DNA of 64,000 nucleotides, taken from NCBI RefSeq assembly GCF_032854445.1, contig NC_088301.1, positions 37,623,187 to 37,687,186 on the forward strand. Direction: 5' to 3'. The notes below the pieces were generated by a model, which was not told the origin of the DNA, searched no databases, and was given only the letters and a program-made list of their open reading frames with translations. A program made the translations under genes and the position numbers. Positions 1 through 12,690 of the stretch are shown piece after piece (position 1 is the stretch's first letter; each line of letters begins with the position of its first letter). This stretch comes from Liolophura sinensis (Eukaryota > Mollusca > Polyplacophora > Chitonida > Chitonidae).

Positions 1-2090
1 CATGTGTTTATATTTGTTTTATCCCAAAAGAGCTACATGTTTTACATTATTGTTTAGATCATCAATCCAAAACGTGAACATGAACATGCATTTAGCTGGG
101 ATCAAAGGTGCCCTCAACTTACATGACACCAAGCACATCTCATAATTTTTGGTGTACTTGTATAAATCAATTAAAGATGAAATACACTTACACTGAAGAT
201 GAAATGTCTTTACACTTACATTGACGATAAAATGTCTACACTTACACTTTTCTTCAGGCTCATTAGCATGAAAGACTTAATGTATTTAGAAGTATTTGAA
301 CTGTTGGAAGGCTCATGTACATAACAACATACATCTTGGGGGGGATTTGTCAGTAAGGTAAACGTTGCAACATACACAAATAGTACAATTATATCAAAAC
401 CAGTCCAAAAATGACGCATACTCATTATTAAAAGTGATCATTTAAAACTACTCTTAATAAATATTTAAAACGTATTTTGTTCCTCATTGTATAATTGAAA
501 TTTGTATCGCTTGTTTAGTAAAGAGTTATTTTCAAGTGTAGAGATATTATAAAAGGCTATATTGCAAGATATATAAAACGTTTTCAAGTTCTGAGAAAGA
601 AGATTCGATTGAACGTACAACTGTGCGTAAAAATATAAATGTGCATTATTTTATTGAAGAAGTGTGAATAGGTGAAGTTAATTGTCACAGGAAAAACATA
701 TGTGTGGGGTATGAAATAGTACCTTAATCCGGTTAAGCAAAGATCACGTCAAGTGGCAAAATAAGAACTATTAATGGAACAGTCCAGTAAACATACGGTC
801 ATAGGTGAGTGACAATAGGGAGACGCTATAGGTGATTCGCACTGCACGATACATATGACCTGCATATGACGGAAGCGATGCCAGCATGCTGTTTTTCTGG
901 CGCAAGATTAACACAATCGGTTAAAACAAGAAGGTTCATGGAAAGATTTAAGTAACACTTCATGTACAAACACTAATGGTCCCACTGTGCCGAGCGAATG
1001 CTGAATCCGCTACCCCAAGCCAATTTGTTGACGTATCTAAAATAACATTTTTGTTATGCACATAGTGCATAGAAAGAATTCAACATGCCTTTAAACGAAT
1101 ACATTATTGATTTCAAAGTTTATGACATGCATTATCTCACTGTATGTCCATAGTAGGTTTTGAAACTTACCAAAATGTAATAATTCCACGTTATACAGTA
1201 AAAATGATATACTTTCATATAGTCGTTCATGCTATTTTCTATTTTAGGGCTTAGTCCCACTGAAAGATCGAGTTAATTTTACGCTTATCCTAAGAAAGAA
1301 TGAATACCTCGATTCCAACACTAGTTCGTTTAAAATGCTTTGGTTCAGCAGTCATGTGTATATTTACAAATAAATGAGTAACGCGGAAATGAACCAATGT
1401 CACAAACAATCACATGGAATTTGTTACCAGTTCAGGTTTGACGCTGAATATACTTGGCTAAAAACAACATATCGCTGGCTTATATTTCCTCAGAGTAAAT
1501 AAACAAGGAGACCAATGATATACGGACACTTTAACAAGGAATTTCGATCCCTCTTTGGTAAGATTGTAGCCGTTCTTTAACGCCGTATCAGGTTGTTAGA
1601 AAGTAGAAACATCATATAGCTGGGTTGCAAAGCTGCTTGGTGGTCTACTAAACAGAAATCTCTGTTTAAACATATGAATTACACAGGACCACGTTTTGCT
1701 AATCAAGGCTCCACTATAAGAACGCTAGTGTTTATTTTTCGTTTGCAAGAAAATGCCTCCGATGCTTTCCCCATTCTCACTGAACGACCTCACGTGAATG
1801 CGGAAGAGAGTTGGGGCCGATCCCCATCGCAACTTCTACCATGCACCGAGAGAGTCTTTCATCTTCGTAACCCCAATATTGCCCATCTGCCCGGATACAG
1901 TTTCAAATGACTGACTCGATTCCTCACTATCATAATTTTATCTCTACAGTCTACTTCTCTCTAACGATACTTTCAAAGAGGAATATCACTTGTTTTTAGA
2001 TCAGATTAGATTATTTCTCTCCCGCTGGGCTTGGTTTGTGTGTGAGATTCGTCAAATCATAACTCATGATAGAACAATTGGGCGTTGCCA
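1..2090. other. AT-rich intergenic DNA upstream of FoxD
   Basis: I see no gene here. Open frames are short and the longest (about 1674-1910, 78 codons) has no recognisable domain. There is no tandem array or obvious transposon. It may contain distal promoter elements of the FoxD gene to its right, but nothing in the sequence singles one out. Confidence 0.6.
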
Positions 2091-2109
2091 GCGAGAGGAC
2101 CGAGTATTA

Positions 2110-2340
2110 ATATGGTAATGAAGAGGTGTGGTTAAACGTCAACACGAGCACGGATAGTCAGCTTCGCACCTCCTAGCAGGCAGTCGGGCGAAGGCCATTA
2201 CCAGTTAAGGACCTGTGATTGGTTAAGGAGGCCGGGCCCTGTGGCGAAGTTGGGTGGTCGTATCGCAGTGGAGTTTAACACGAACTTCCTAACCCGGCTA
2301 CATATATAACAGTGAGGGAACGAGCACTGATAGTGTCTAA
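2110..2340 (+). promoter_or_regulatory. FoxD core and proximal promoter
   Basis: A good TATA box (TATATAA, 2303-2309) stands about 320 bp upstream of the first FoxD-like ATG, so transcription probably starts near 2330-2340. An inverted CCAAT box (ATTGG, 2218-2222) lies about 115 bp before that start. A T-box-like half site (AGGTGTG, 2124-2130) and several TAAT-type homeodomain cores lie further out. The block is less AT-rich than the flanking DNA, as expected for a developmental promoter. The TATA and CCAAT motifs are seen directly. The start site and the factor sites are inference. Confidence 0.6.
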
Positions 2341-2365
2341 GTGAAACAGTTTACCTAAGGCATTG

Positions 2366-2380
2366 ATGGAATTTCTTTGA
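2366..2380 (+). other. Minimal upstream ORF in FoxD leader
   Basis: This is a four-codon upstream ORF (ATG to TGA) in the inferred 5' leader, just after the predicted start site. Short uORFs like this often lower translation of the main frame. That effect is general knowledge and is not shown here. Confidence 0.35.
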
Positions 2381-2516
2381 CAGTGCCCACTTGCTTTACG
2401 GAGCCTCTAGGAGGAATTGCCACGCACTGTCATCGCATAATATAACTACGAATTTTTTCTTACCTTAGAGTAGAGAGGACTAAACTAAAAAGGAGAACTC
2501 TATTTGGTTATTATAT

Positions 2517-2627
2517 ATGCCCTGCATGGGTAAAAACGTATTTAAGTTCTCTGCTGACGGTGCGTCTGACAACACCGGTCTACTGTATCTGAGGCCGGTC
2601 TTTCGGGTTACTGGCGCATTTTGGTAG
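2517..2627 (+). other. 36-codon upstream ORF ending just before FoxD ATG
   Basis: This upstream ORF opens at an ATG at 2517, with a second in-frame ATG at 2526, and stops at TAG 2625-2627. That is only four bases before the ATG at 2632. Its product has no recognisable motif. The very short distance between its stop and the main start would favour leaky scanning or reinitiation, so it may tune FoxD protein output. It could also simply reflect chance open frame in a leader. Confidence 0.3.
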
Positions 2628-2631
2628 TGCC

Positions 2632-2946
2632 ATGAGGTGTGACATGGACAAGTCAGCTGGTAGTGACCACGGCGCGGCCCCCGACAACCAAACGTTTCTG
2701 GCCCAGCGCAAGCAGGAGATGAGAACTGGGTGCGGCGGTCAGCTCCTCTCCCCGACCAGTAGTGAGGACGACAGCTTAGGACGAGAACGGCCCTTACATC
2801 TCACCATGTTAGACATGACGACAAATGTCACTTCAAGCAGCTACAGCGAGGCGGACGATGTGCACAGTGATGATGAAATCGAGTCCGTAGGTACGGAAGA
2901 TCCTCTGTTGAACATGGACCCCCGGCTCCATGGGGGATTCGGCTGA
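2632..2946 (+). CDS. FoxD: FoxD N-terminal acidic region (frame 1 part)
   Basis: This 104-codon frame starts at ATG 2632 and ends at a TGA inside the start of the forkhead frame. Residues about 68-93 are rich in Asp, Glu and Ser and contain [20 protein letters not shown]. That resembles the acidic N-terminal block of FoxD proteins (for example the DIDVVGE-type motif of vertebrate FoxD3). I therefore read it as the true N-terminus and not as a leader ORF. It overlaps the forkhead frame at 2930-2946 and is offset from it by one base. Frame 2 is open from 2903 onward, so removing one base anywhere in about 2903-2940 would fuse the two parts into a protein of roughly 458 residues. The best suspects are C5 (2919-2923) and G5 (2932-2936). 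An assembly or sequencing error is the simplest cause. A population frameshift, or use of the downstream ATG at 2930, is also possible. Confidence 0.7.
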   Translation: MRCDMDKSAGSDHGAAPDNQTFLAQRKQEMRTGCGGQLLSPTSSEDDSLGRERPLHLTMLDMTTNVTSSSYSEADDVHSDDEIESVGTEDPLLNMDPRLHGGFG

Positions 2947-4006
2947 GTTTACTACCAGCACCCCACGTGTCAAGAAAGAACATGGCAGTGAGGAAAAGAG
3001 GCAGTTAGACAGCGAAGAGGACGGTTCAGATGGGGAATGTAGGAGCGGTAAGAAGTCTGATTCTGGTAAGAGCAATCTTGTCAAGCCCCCCTATTCCTAT
3101 ATCGCTCTGATTACCATGTCTATACTACAGTCTCCCCACAAGAGACTAACACTTAGCGGCATTTGCGAGTTCATCATCAACAGATTCCCTTACTATCGCG
3201 ACAAATTCCCGGCCTGGCAAAACAGCATCCGTCATAACTTGTCTCTGAATGACTGTTTTGTGAAAATTCCCCGGGAACCAGGCAACCCCGGCAAAGGTAA
3301 TTACTGGACCTTGGATCCGGCCAGCGAGGACATGTTTGACAATGGCAGTTTCCTGAGACGACGAAAACGGTTCAAGAGACAGGCTGATATAATGCAGCAA
3401 CCAACAGCTTTTATGGCCGCAACGGATCCTTTCTTTCACTCCCATGGGTTCCTGCCCAGTCCCCACCATACGAGCGCCGGCGCTGGCTTCCACTACCACC
3501 CTTACCTGGCTCACTTGTCACCGCACCTCCCTTTGATCTCCCACGGGCAGGGCCTTGGTGGCGAGTTAAGCCGAGCATCACTGCCACCTATGCCACTGTG
3601 TTTGTCGACAGCTCCAAACTTCGCCTCCTCGTTGTCAGGTGTAGCATCTTCCCCAATTCAGACGAGTTTGTCTTCTACTCCAACATCAAACAGTTATTCC
3701 AGTACCAAAACGCCATTTTCCATAGACAACATTATAGGCTCTACCAAAGAAAGTGCGAAGAGGAGCAGCATATTGTCTTCATCGCCGTTAGCCAACTCGT
3801 TTAGACCTCCATTGACTTCTAATTTGTCATTGTCTGTTCCGTCTTCTTTGAGTGTTTTGAGGAATGGATTAATTGAACCAGTGCGAGGAACTAGTAGTGC
3901 TTTTTCCACACCATTGCCACTTGGCATGTCAGCAATGACGGCACTAGACTTGGAAAAATATCGTCAGTATGTGCAATCCTGTTCATTAGCGGGCTGGCCC
4001 CGTTAA
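2930..4006 (+). CDS. FoxD: Forkhead box D transcription factor (FoxD)
   Basis: This is a sequence-specific nuclear DNA-binding protein of the FoxD class. In animals these proteins act in mesoderm, neural and neural-crest-type development, often as repressors. Residues 52-147 form a complete forkhead winged helix. It runs from KPPYSYIAL through the recognition helix ([18 protein letters not shown]) and wing ([10 protein letters not shown]) to the basic RRRKRFKR end. The [19 protein letters not shown] stretch is typical of FoxD. An acidic, Ser-rich linker precedes the domain. The C-terminal part is rich in Ser, Pro and Leu and carries FSIDNIIG (263-270), an eh1-like Groucho-binding motif that also occurs in FoxD3. 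The protein ends in a hydrophobic GWPR tail. The coding region is a single exon, as in many FoxD genes. ATG 2930 opens this frame, but the native start is probably 2632, with a one-base frame break between the two. FoxD identity is very likely; the exact paralogue is not resolved. Confidence 0.95.
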   Translation: MGDSAEFTTSTPRVKKEHGSEEKRQLDSEEDGSDGECRSGKKSDSGKSNLVKPPYSYIALITMSILQSPHKRLTLSGICEFIINRFPYYRDKFPAWQNSIRHNLSLNDCFVKIPREPGNPGKGNYWTLDPASEDMFDNGSFLRRRKRFKRQADIMQQPTAFMAATDPFFHSHGFLPSPHHTSAGAGFHYHPYLAHLSPHLPLISHGQGLGGELSRASLPPMPLCLSTAPNFASSLSGVASSPIQTSLSSTPTSNSYSSTKTPFSIDNIIGSTKESAKRSSILSSSPLANSFRPPLTSNLSLSVPSSLSVLRNGLIEPVRGTSSAFSTPLPLGMSAMTALDLEKYRQYVQSCSLAGWPR

Positions 4007-4960
4007 GTGAGGAAGTTACATTACATGTGTAACATTCAGTGGTTGACATTTGTTTGTTCTAGACGGTCATAATATGGGTTTCAAAATGAACAGCTTTTAC
4101 TTTGACCGTACAGGGACTTCAACACTGAGCTCACTGACTCTGAATTTAATATCTGTATGTCCGGCAAAACAATCGTAACATTCCTTATCTGGATTTCGCA
4201 GGTGTGTTTTAAACTTAAAACGTCGCAATAGCATTTCAGTGCCAAACCGACGATATGATATGTGTATGCGTAATAATTTATTAAGTCGTCTTCCTGATAT
4301 ATATATATATATATTGTATGTCTACGCCGATTTAGTTACATAGATCACTTTTCGATTTGAAAGTATGTTGTGTATTTAACGTGTTTGCAATGTTTTCTAA
4401 AGGTCTTGGAAAATTGTTTTCTTGTGACGACCGTGGCGAATGTTTAACATATTGAGTAATTACACGTGTAAGCCTTCCATGCGTCACATTGCATTCTTTG
4501 TATTCCTTGGTCGTTTAGCGAGCATCTGGTAAATTAATTCACGTAGTGAATCCCCAATAGGAACTGTTGGCAGTGATGAAGACTGTAGGTTGGTTAATGT
4601 AGTTAGCAGACTTTCTTTATGTGTGTTTCGACTCTGCTTCATCACAAGTTCTGGTTATACGATACCAAAGCTTTAATTTATTTCGTTATGCAAGTATACG
4701 GAAAACTGTTATTATGATTTTACGCGCACAATAGTATTCTTAATTGATTGCATTTAGTGTTACATGTAATATGAAACCAGCACATCATACCTATGAAATT
4801 ATACTAGAAGCCGAATGATTTGTCTTTTCTAAAACACTGTTAATCTTTGAGAGTTTCGGCTAATTTTTATTAATAAATAGTGCTACAGTCAACAGTGTTC
4901 CATTCATAATGAGTGAAAATCCAAGCGCAGGCGAAAAACGGGAATAAATTGTTAATTTTC
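4007..4960 (+). terminator. FoxD 3' UTR and polyadenylation signals
   Basis: No AATAAA occurs between the FoxD stop and 4872. Two canonical signals then follow at 4872-4877 and 4943-4948, so the 3' UTR is probably 870-960 bp long. It is AT-rich, contains a short (TA) run at about 4298-4314, and has no coding potential. The cleavage site is inferred. Confidence 0.5.
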
Positions 4961-5149
4961 TTGACAAGAATATCCTCTTAGGCATTGTATCAAAAATACA
5001 ATCTTGTTTTTTCAACAAGATATACACGTATATTGGTTACTCTTTTGACTAGCTCATTGAAAGTCTTGTGCCAATGTCTCTGAATACAAATGCAAAGAAA
5101 CAAGTGACGTGAAATGAAAACATTGTCAGCTTTTCTCTTTTCTTTTATT

Positions 5150-5700
5150 TAGTTTCTATGTCTTTGTTAGTTCGAGAAGTGTTTTTGCCCTGGAGTCATC
5201 TCCTAGCTGAGATTAATCATCTAGGGAGAACTATTACTCTTTTTGCCTCTGTGTGTATTACTTTCTCCGACTGGGGTGTTATGAAGCTCATGCCTTGCGG
5301 GCACACTGTATGTTAGGGACGGGTAGAAGTTTTCATTTACCAAGTCATCCGCGCATAGGGCAAGATTACAGACAGAAGCTAATCCCGAAGTGGAGAACTG
5401 ACGACTCCTCACCGAGGGTGTGCGGTGGGCAGGACTTGCGCCTGAGTTCCCGACAGACTTGACCATATCCCGGCGAGACTCCCTTCTGCCACGCGGCTGC
5501 TAACGCAGATACCTTCAGGGGAGTAGACGGGCATAGGAAAAGTACACCTTCGTTCGCGTTGATAGCCCGCCCATGCACGGTTCTGTCCTGTGTCACCACA
5601 CCTCTTCCCTTGAAATTCCCCATTCACCGTTCTATACACCCGTGTTAACCCTGCCATTATCATTTCCAATAAGGCGCTATCATGCATCCTGTATGGTTGG
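5150..5700. promoter_or_regulatory. GC-richer island 3' of FoxD, candidate regulatory
   Basis: This block is clearly richer in G+C and CpG than the DNA on either side. It holds several overlapping open frames on both strands (81-92 codons), none with a recognisable domain. Overlapping open frames on both strands usually reflect composition and not genes. Because it lies directly downstream of FoxD, a regulatory module is the likeliest role. A transposon remnant cannot be excluded. Confidence 0.2.
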
Positions 5701-8700
5701 ACGAAATTACCCTTAATGAATGTTTTCTATGGATGTAATAAATGCTGTTATTTCAAGCCCTGATACAATTTCTGGTTGTAAGACAGCCGATTTTACACTT
5801 TTCCCCTTGAATTATAGCAGATCTGTCGCTACAAAGTTTGCTACTCTTTGATGCAACCTATATGCTATAATTAGAGGAAGGAGTATAAAATCAGCTGTAA
5901 CTCTGCTAATTAATACACGGAGAAGAATTTCTACTACATTGAAGTTATCGCACTGCCTAAAAACAAGATGGGCCCTTTGATGGTTTTTGCAATTACGCCA
6001 AAGGCTATATAAGGACATTAGTGTGCTGATATAAGGATTAACGCCACACATAATCCGATTGGTTAATGCTACATTAAACCATTTACACCGCGTTATGTAA
6101 TACACCTGTATGTTGGTTTTCGGAGATTAACAGGTGCCGTTTAACTTCTATGCCTAGTTAATTTGGAGTGTACTAGATTAAAGATTAATCCACACCACAG
6201 ACGGATTAATGATGGAACAAAACTCTTTGAGGTTCAGTAATCTCACAGTATATAGGCATGGTCGATTTAACGCCATACACTATAGCCCTAAGCCACATAC
6301 TGTACATATATGTATATGTGTGGATTTATGCTGATGAACCTAAGTCGATTTATCATGGAGTGTTTCACAAAGATTATGATTATAAAACGAACAGACCCGG
6401 GGTCTGTTGCAGCGCTCTGTGCAATGATTAAATTGGTCCACTTTAGAAAATAATGCAGTATATTATTGCAGGTTTTCAGAAGAATACTTAAACAATTGTT
6501 CTTGTGTTAGAAGATGAAAGAATGACCTACGACACGCGACACGTCGAGTAGATTATTTTTCCATCTTTTGCGATTGCAATGTTTAGAGTATTCAGACTTC
6601 ATCATGTTATGTTTTTTTCACCTGTCCCTGTCTTAACTGAAACGGTCAGACTGTAACGCCGCACGTTGATATACTGCCAGGTGTATATTTTCTAAACAAA
6701 TATATGCAGGCAAAGTATAGATGCGTTTGTCTTAGGGGAGTTCCGACTTCCCCTAAGACAGTAGAAAAACACCAGAAGAACTAAATATACTTGCTGTTCA
6801 TATATCTTCATAAGAATCATAAAACTTCTGCTTTTCGTTCCTGAACATTAGGTACTAATTAATTTTAGCCATGTGAACTACTTTTACTCTTTTACTCATG
6901 CATTCAAAGAATTAATAATTTTTAGATTGTGAAATAAGCACATGATATAGCTGCCTTGGACATTGTTGGACAGGAAGTCATGCAGGTTAATAGAAGTATT
7001 TGCAATAAGGGATTTCCTTTTGTGGATAAACGGCTGACAAATACAGAAATAGATGCTGAGGGGGCAGTTTTTTGCTTTTCCCCAGTTAAATATGTAACTG
7101 GCTGTGTACATATTTTCTCTCACATATATAATTAAACCATTTCGCCAAATAACACTATTATTTATGAAAAGTAAAAACAATGTATTGTATATACTGATGT
7201 GATGAAATAGATTAGTTTAAACCCATAGGTTTGTCAAATAATAATTTACATAAGTAATTTTAAACAGCTCCCATTTAATATTCACAAGATTATCAGGATT
7301 TATTAACTAAACACGTGTATATGATGTTTAACTGATTTTAAAATTCAATTTGACAAACAAAATATCTTCACATTTAAATTATTATTTACTCAAATAAACA
7401 GGTTAGCATACAATTAACTCTTAACTTACATTTTTATGGAACATATCAGCCCTAATATCTAGAAATATTGAGATAATTCTTTCGTATCTCTTAAATGAAA
7501 GCATTTAGTTGACACCTTAGGAAATATGACGAGAAAAATGAAATACTATAGCACATGCTACTTATGAATGGCTAGTTTGACAAAAGACCAAAAAATCACC
7601 ACTTTGCGGAAACATTTATATATTATATTGATATATAACAAAATGTTAAAAATGTGAAAGTTTTATAAAGTATAAATTATTACTAAATATAAAGATTGTT
7701 GTCATCTGAATAACCACACTGATTACACCATATGGATTTCATAAGAAATACCAACTCATATAAGAATATTCAAATCAAAAAGTGAATAATTCTCTGTATA
7801 TATACATAATCAAATGTCTCTTTCTTATAACTGGCCAACGGGCTCATCTTGGAATTGCACGAGATAGCGAGTTGGGATGAAAGCGAGCTATTTAATGTGT
7901 GTTAATAGTGCCTGTCTCTGTTTATCAATGTAAACTATACGCTATGATATATATTGCACTAAATACAATAATTGAATGCCGCACATGCAGACATGGAAGG
8001 AATATGTTAATGTTACATGCTAATTGTGCTCGATTTACACAGTTTGTGTGATAAATTTGTAAACATTCTTCCGCTTCAATCGAAGCTTCTATAGTAACGA
8101 ACTTGTGACTCATTTTAAGTGTTTTAATTGTACACTTCAATGCGGCGTACCCATAACTATTTCTCTTAATATCTTAACATGCATCATAACATCTTAACAT
8201 ACTGTTTGGCAGGTTGTTTATACATTCTCATATCTATCTATTAATGCACATTTTTGTCAAGTAGATCAAGCGTTTTTATATTAAAGACCATTGTTTATTC
8301 GGTTGCAAATAAATTGCAGCCCCAACATTGGAGGTGTCCGTCAAGCATTGACAGAAATTACGCTAGCAGTGAATATGTCGTAAGTGAGCAGGGGCTAATT
8401 ACTACAAGCCTCTTTTTAGATCTATGGACTGTATTGAATGTTTTACTGGTGAATTGTTTCCATTACTATGCAAATTAAGTCGCGATTTCTGACACCGCGG
8501 ACTGTTTTTAAGCTAAATTAGTGAAGATCTTATATTACTATGTGTACGACATGCCGCAAGCATTTGCTGGTGTCAAAACCCTTTATTTTAAGAAACACTG
8601 AGTCTTCCACGTACACAAGATGAACGGCTAAGCATTTTGATAAAATGAGCAAAGACAAGAGAGACTGCGTGCGTGGATGTTATCTTTTTATTTGATGCCA

Positions 8701-11700
8701 TAAATTGCTTAACGATAGATGATGACACGTTTAGTGCGACACTGTTCCCTTGTTATCAATTGTCAGTTTGTATTATCCTGTTCTGTGTGTAAATATGAAC
8801 CTCCACTATATCAGTTATATCTCTTGGCTTCAAAGAAAGCACCGTTGGATTTATGACAGCCTCTGCCGATAGATGGCACTGTAAAGTACTTCAACGACTT
8901 TGATTCCGTCTTTGAATATTACCGATGCGCCGTGATAGTGGCGTCGGATATCATGGATTTGACTGGAGTGAGATGACTAGAACCTGGGCTAAGGTAACCC
9001 GTGAACCATGCTGTGCTATCATGCTTAATGTTGTGGACACTACCGGTGATTTGTGGGAAACACAAAGCGAACAAACACACCCCAGAATCATAATGTTATT
9101 CTAAAACCGATTACACTGAGTTGGTCAGAGTTAGACACACCGAGTTACCCTTAGGGTCGGGCACTGATAGCCCGACTTGATGCGATACCTAGCAACTGTT
9201 AAGTACCCGACTCCGAGAACAAGACCCGTCTTTTGTACTGCCTCGACCTCACTCCACCGCACTCTCGCCTTGCATGTTCCTTAGTTATCTTAGCGGTCCT
9301 GTTGGTATTTCCGATGACTATTCGTGTACATAGCCTCTTGATAATCAGTTACAAAAGAAACTGTATATGTGTACGGTGTCTCTTTTATTCAGCTTTGATA
9401 CAGATGGGAAGCATAGCTGTGTAGGATATGGGAAACAGAAGAGAAAATGTCACTAAATTTTGTTTCTACTTGTAAAACAGCTCTAGCATGAACTGTTGTA
9501 TACATCTCACAGGCTACACGAAATCATTCAGGATCTTATATTAGGCTTAAGTTATTACTTTAAGTACAGTTATAGCAATAACCGTCTGTGGACTTACCTG
9601 GTATTGAGAATATAGCTTAGGATTTTCAGCACCTCAGCTTTTTTTCCCTCGACTATCAGATATAAGACAGTATCCAACTTTACAACCTGTGTGGTGGAAG
9701 GTGACTATCACCAGGTCCAAAGTATACATGGCTATATAGATGAACATTGGGAAAAGCGGCATTTCTTCTTTAGATTTCTATAATGTTATGTGTAATTTAG
9801 TAAAGATTTATAAAGATGTACAGCCAAAATCGCTACATCGGGAGCTTAATTCGAACTGGTGACCTCACACAGGGAAGGGGTTCGTCATTTTAGTGTCTAA
9901 CTACATGATATAAATATTATTAAACTAGTAGTCATTACTAATGGAGTAAACAAATAACACAGGCATTTTGCAAACCGATAAAACGAAGGTGTTAAAGGTG
10001 ACAAATAGTATTAAGGCGTATATAGTATTGTATGCGTATCATTTTACAGTTCATTTGTCCCTTAAAGTATCATATATATGAATACATCAGACCAGTCACA
10101 CACTGCATGTATTTCACTACAAACACATCTATAGTTTGGACCAGATAATATACCACTCTATGTATCACCAGAGTGAGTTTGCATGATTTGACGACTATAT
10201 TCGCTTCAAATGAAACTGGGCACATACAATATACAGTCACGTGTGTGGTGGTTATGTATAGGTTTGAACCAACAATAGAGCGTGTGGTTCATTTGTTATT
10301 CCTGCGAAGTGACAAGTTAATACCTGAATGCTCTCTTCGACTGGGACAAATTGTAAAGAATCACAGACAACATGTCCGAGCGAAAAGCGATTTATAAACG
10401 TGAATCAGTCAAGCAGATGAATGCATAAGTCTTGGAGTTCAATTAGGAAATTAATAAATAAGGTTAGCACTGTTATTACCTTATGGGGCAAGAAATCCTT
10501 GTTGTTACTAAAAAAAAGAAGAGTTTCAAAATACGGACTAATCTGCTTATACTAAAACATTCTGCAGTGGAACGGGCGTTGCGCTGGTGTCTTGTATGAG
10601 GGCGCAGTTTTTGTGTAATTTTTTGCATTGTGGATGGGTGAAGTTGGGCGTCTGTTGACTTTCCAATAAATGCACGCAATTACTCCATGTTCCCTAGAAA
10701 ATCCATGCAACGTTGTAAAGAAAAACAGTTAACGGTTTCAGAAGTAGGGTTCAGTTTTACATGCCTTATATTCTCACTCAAGCTCACACTAAGGAAATGC
10801 GAAAGTAAGACAAGTGTAAGTTTAAATAACAATTTAAAGGGTATTTCAGCTAAAAACTTTCTTTTTTATAATTCAAACTTACTCACAGCCAATTAACACC
10901 TTCAGAATATCGTATCATACAAAGTGGGAGAAATTACAGGGGACATGATATTTAGTAATCTATTAAAATCAATGCATCTGTGCATTTTTGTCCGTATGTT
11001 TGCTTTCCTGTTTCCGTCAGAGTGTCCGTGTTTCCGCCTATGCCAAGTAGACGAGATGAGGGTGTTACCCAATCTCTATTCTCTCTCCTATTGTTGTCCT
11101 TCTAACACACACACTGGGATATTCCGAGGCGCTATATAATTGCCCTGAGACTTACTCGGGTTTCTCTTACACGCCATCCGACACCCAATTATCAGGAAAC
11201 CCTAAATTGCGGCGACCCGTCGCTTTGAATTGTTCCACAAACCTTGTCAATTTATCAACTCTAATAATTTCCGTCAGTCGTTATAATATCTCGACAAAAC
11301 AAACTGACAGACACTTTATAGCATAAGTCGGCCGAAACTACACGCCGCAGTTGTTAGGAGGTGCAATATTATTCTAGAGAAGCCTTAGTAAGTCCGGGAA
11401 GGAAATCGTACAGGAGCCCTTCAGTGATTGAAGTCTGGAAAGAAGCTTGTCTGCCGTATAATGAAGTGATTACAAGATGTCCATGAAATGTAACATCTGC
11501 CTTGTAAACGATGACGCTTGTTGAAATTGTAGTGGTCGGGATAGAAAATTGGCAAACAGGAAGAAAGCCAGGTCCCTTTGCCATGCAATAGGATCCCTTC
11601 TTTATGAAATAACCATTTTCAAAAATGAAATTTGGATTCCAGGTAACAGCCACTAGTTTAAAATACTATAGTATTATCTGGAATATAAATTCTTCGACGA

Positions 11701-12100
11701 GGCTTAGGGTTTTAGCCTAAAAAAATATAAAAGTTATAAAAAAAATATAAAAATAGAAAAGTTGTCCTTCGTGCGGAATTGCTCCTAGCTATTGGAGATA
11801 TTTTTCTTTCAGATCTTTCAACTTATCAATTTAAAATAAACTTTCTGAATTATTACACCATTTGATTGACACCATGATGGAAAGATGTTCCACACGCTAT
11901 AATAACTACTAATCCCATAACTAATGTATATGGAACATTTAACTGTGACTTGCTAACTGATCCCGTCTGTGCTGAAACTTCCATATATACGTAAACATAT
12001 ACTAATCTTATCAACTGCATATAATTAGGCTATATTTCACAGAATGAGCACGTAATCGGGGGGGGGGGGGTAGTTACGCCTAAGTACATATAAAGACATT
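5701..12100. other. AT-rich gene desert downstream of FoxD
   Basis: I see no convincing gene. The sequence is AT-rich with short open frames only. It holds a strong 12-bp hairpin at 6728-6760 and a smaller one at 9156-9176 (stem GTCGGGC, 7-nt loop). A tRNA-promoter-like scrap on the minus strand lies near 9840-9860 (box-B-like, reads AGTTCGAATT), perhaps an old SINE head. A run of 13 G begins at 12058. Confidence 0.55.
6728..6760. repeat. Perfect 12-bp inverted repeat with 9-nt loop
   Basis: TGTCTTAGGGGA (6728-6739) is followed by its exact reverse complement at 6749-6760, around a 9-base spacer. As RNA this would be a stable hairpin in otherwise AT-rich DNA. No adjacent gene explains it. 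It is too short for a typical animal pre-microRNA. Confidence 0.6.
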
Positions 12101-12104
12101 AAAC

Positions 12105-12690
12105 CTATTGACATATCGGCTAGCTAGCACTAGCCCGCATCTAGGATGTAAAGACATCGTGTACTTCGTGAGCTTTGGGCAGATGGCGATCGGACCAGCT
12201 GTAACTGCCCGGATCAGCCGACTCTTTCACCAAGTCGCAGAGATGCGTTATTTCTCGCCTTCATCCGATAATCACCAACAGCCACAGTTTGTGTTCACTC
12301 AGAGTTGCCAATGTTTTGATAAGGAATCCCGATTGAACAATTAAATGAAGACATCATGTGGTTTCGTCATACAAACAGACGAGTGTTGATTTCAAGCACG
12401 CGGTTTAATTCTATTTCCATGGAGATGATCCATGACGTCATTACCAGGCTCGACCACTTGCCTCGCACAACACAGGGCAACCTGGTGTCTAACAAAGATG
12501 GTGGACACATTGAGGAATTTGAGCCTCTTGAGATAAACTTCGTCCGATAGCGAGAGGATGTTCTTCGGTATTTCAACGTTATGCCTGCTAGAGGCATCGA
12601 CATCTGTTGATGAATGAGAAAATATTCTTCCCTCGGCCAGTGTCGCAGTGGGTGTCTATCTGAGCACTCTCATCAGCTGGGCTTGCTTTT
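12105..12690. promoter_or_regulatory. GC-richer island, candidate regulatory element
   Basis: This higher-complexity block in AT-rich surroundings contains a full CRE palindrome, TGACGTCA (12433-12440). Several 64-78 codon open frames lie on both strands and have no recognised domains. It has no repeat structure I can detect. A FoxD-associated enhancer or a non-coding exon would fit. Both are inference. Confidence 0.2.

Noticed and set aside
1674-1910. 78-codon frame upstream of FoxD as a small gene.
   Set aside because: No domain, no nearby promoter motif, and it is of a length expected by chance.
2890-2958. Mini-intron to reconcile the two FoxD frames.
   Set aside because: The plausible donor at 2891 joined to the acceptor ending at 2958 leads into the wrong frame, and FoxD genes are usually intronless here.
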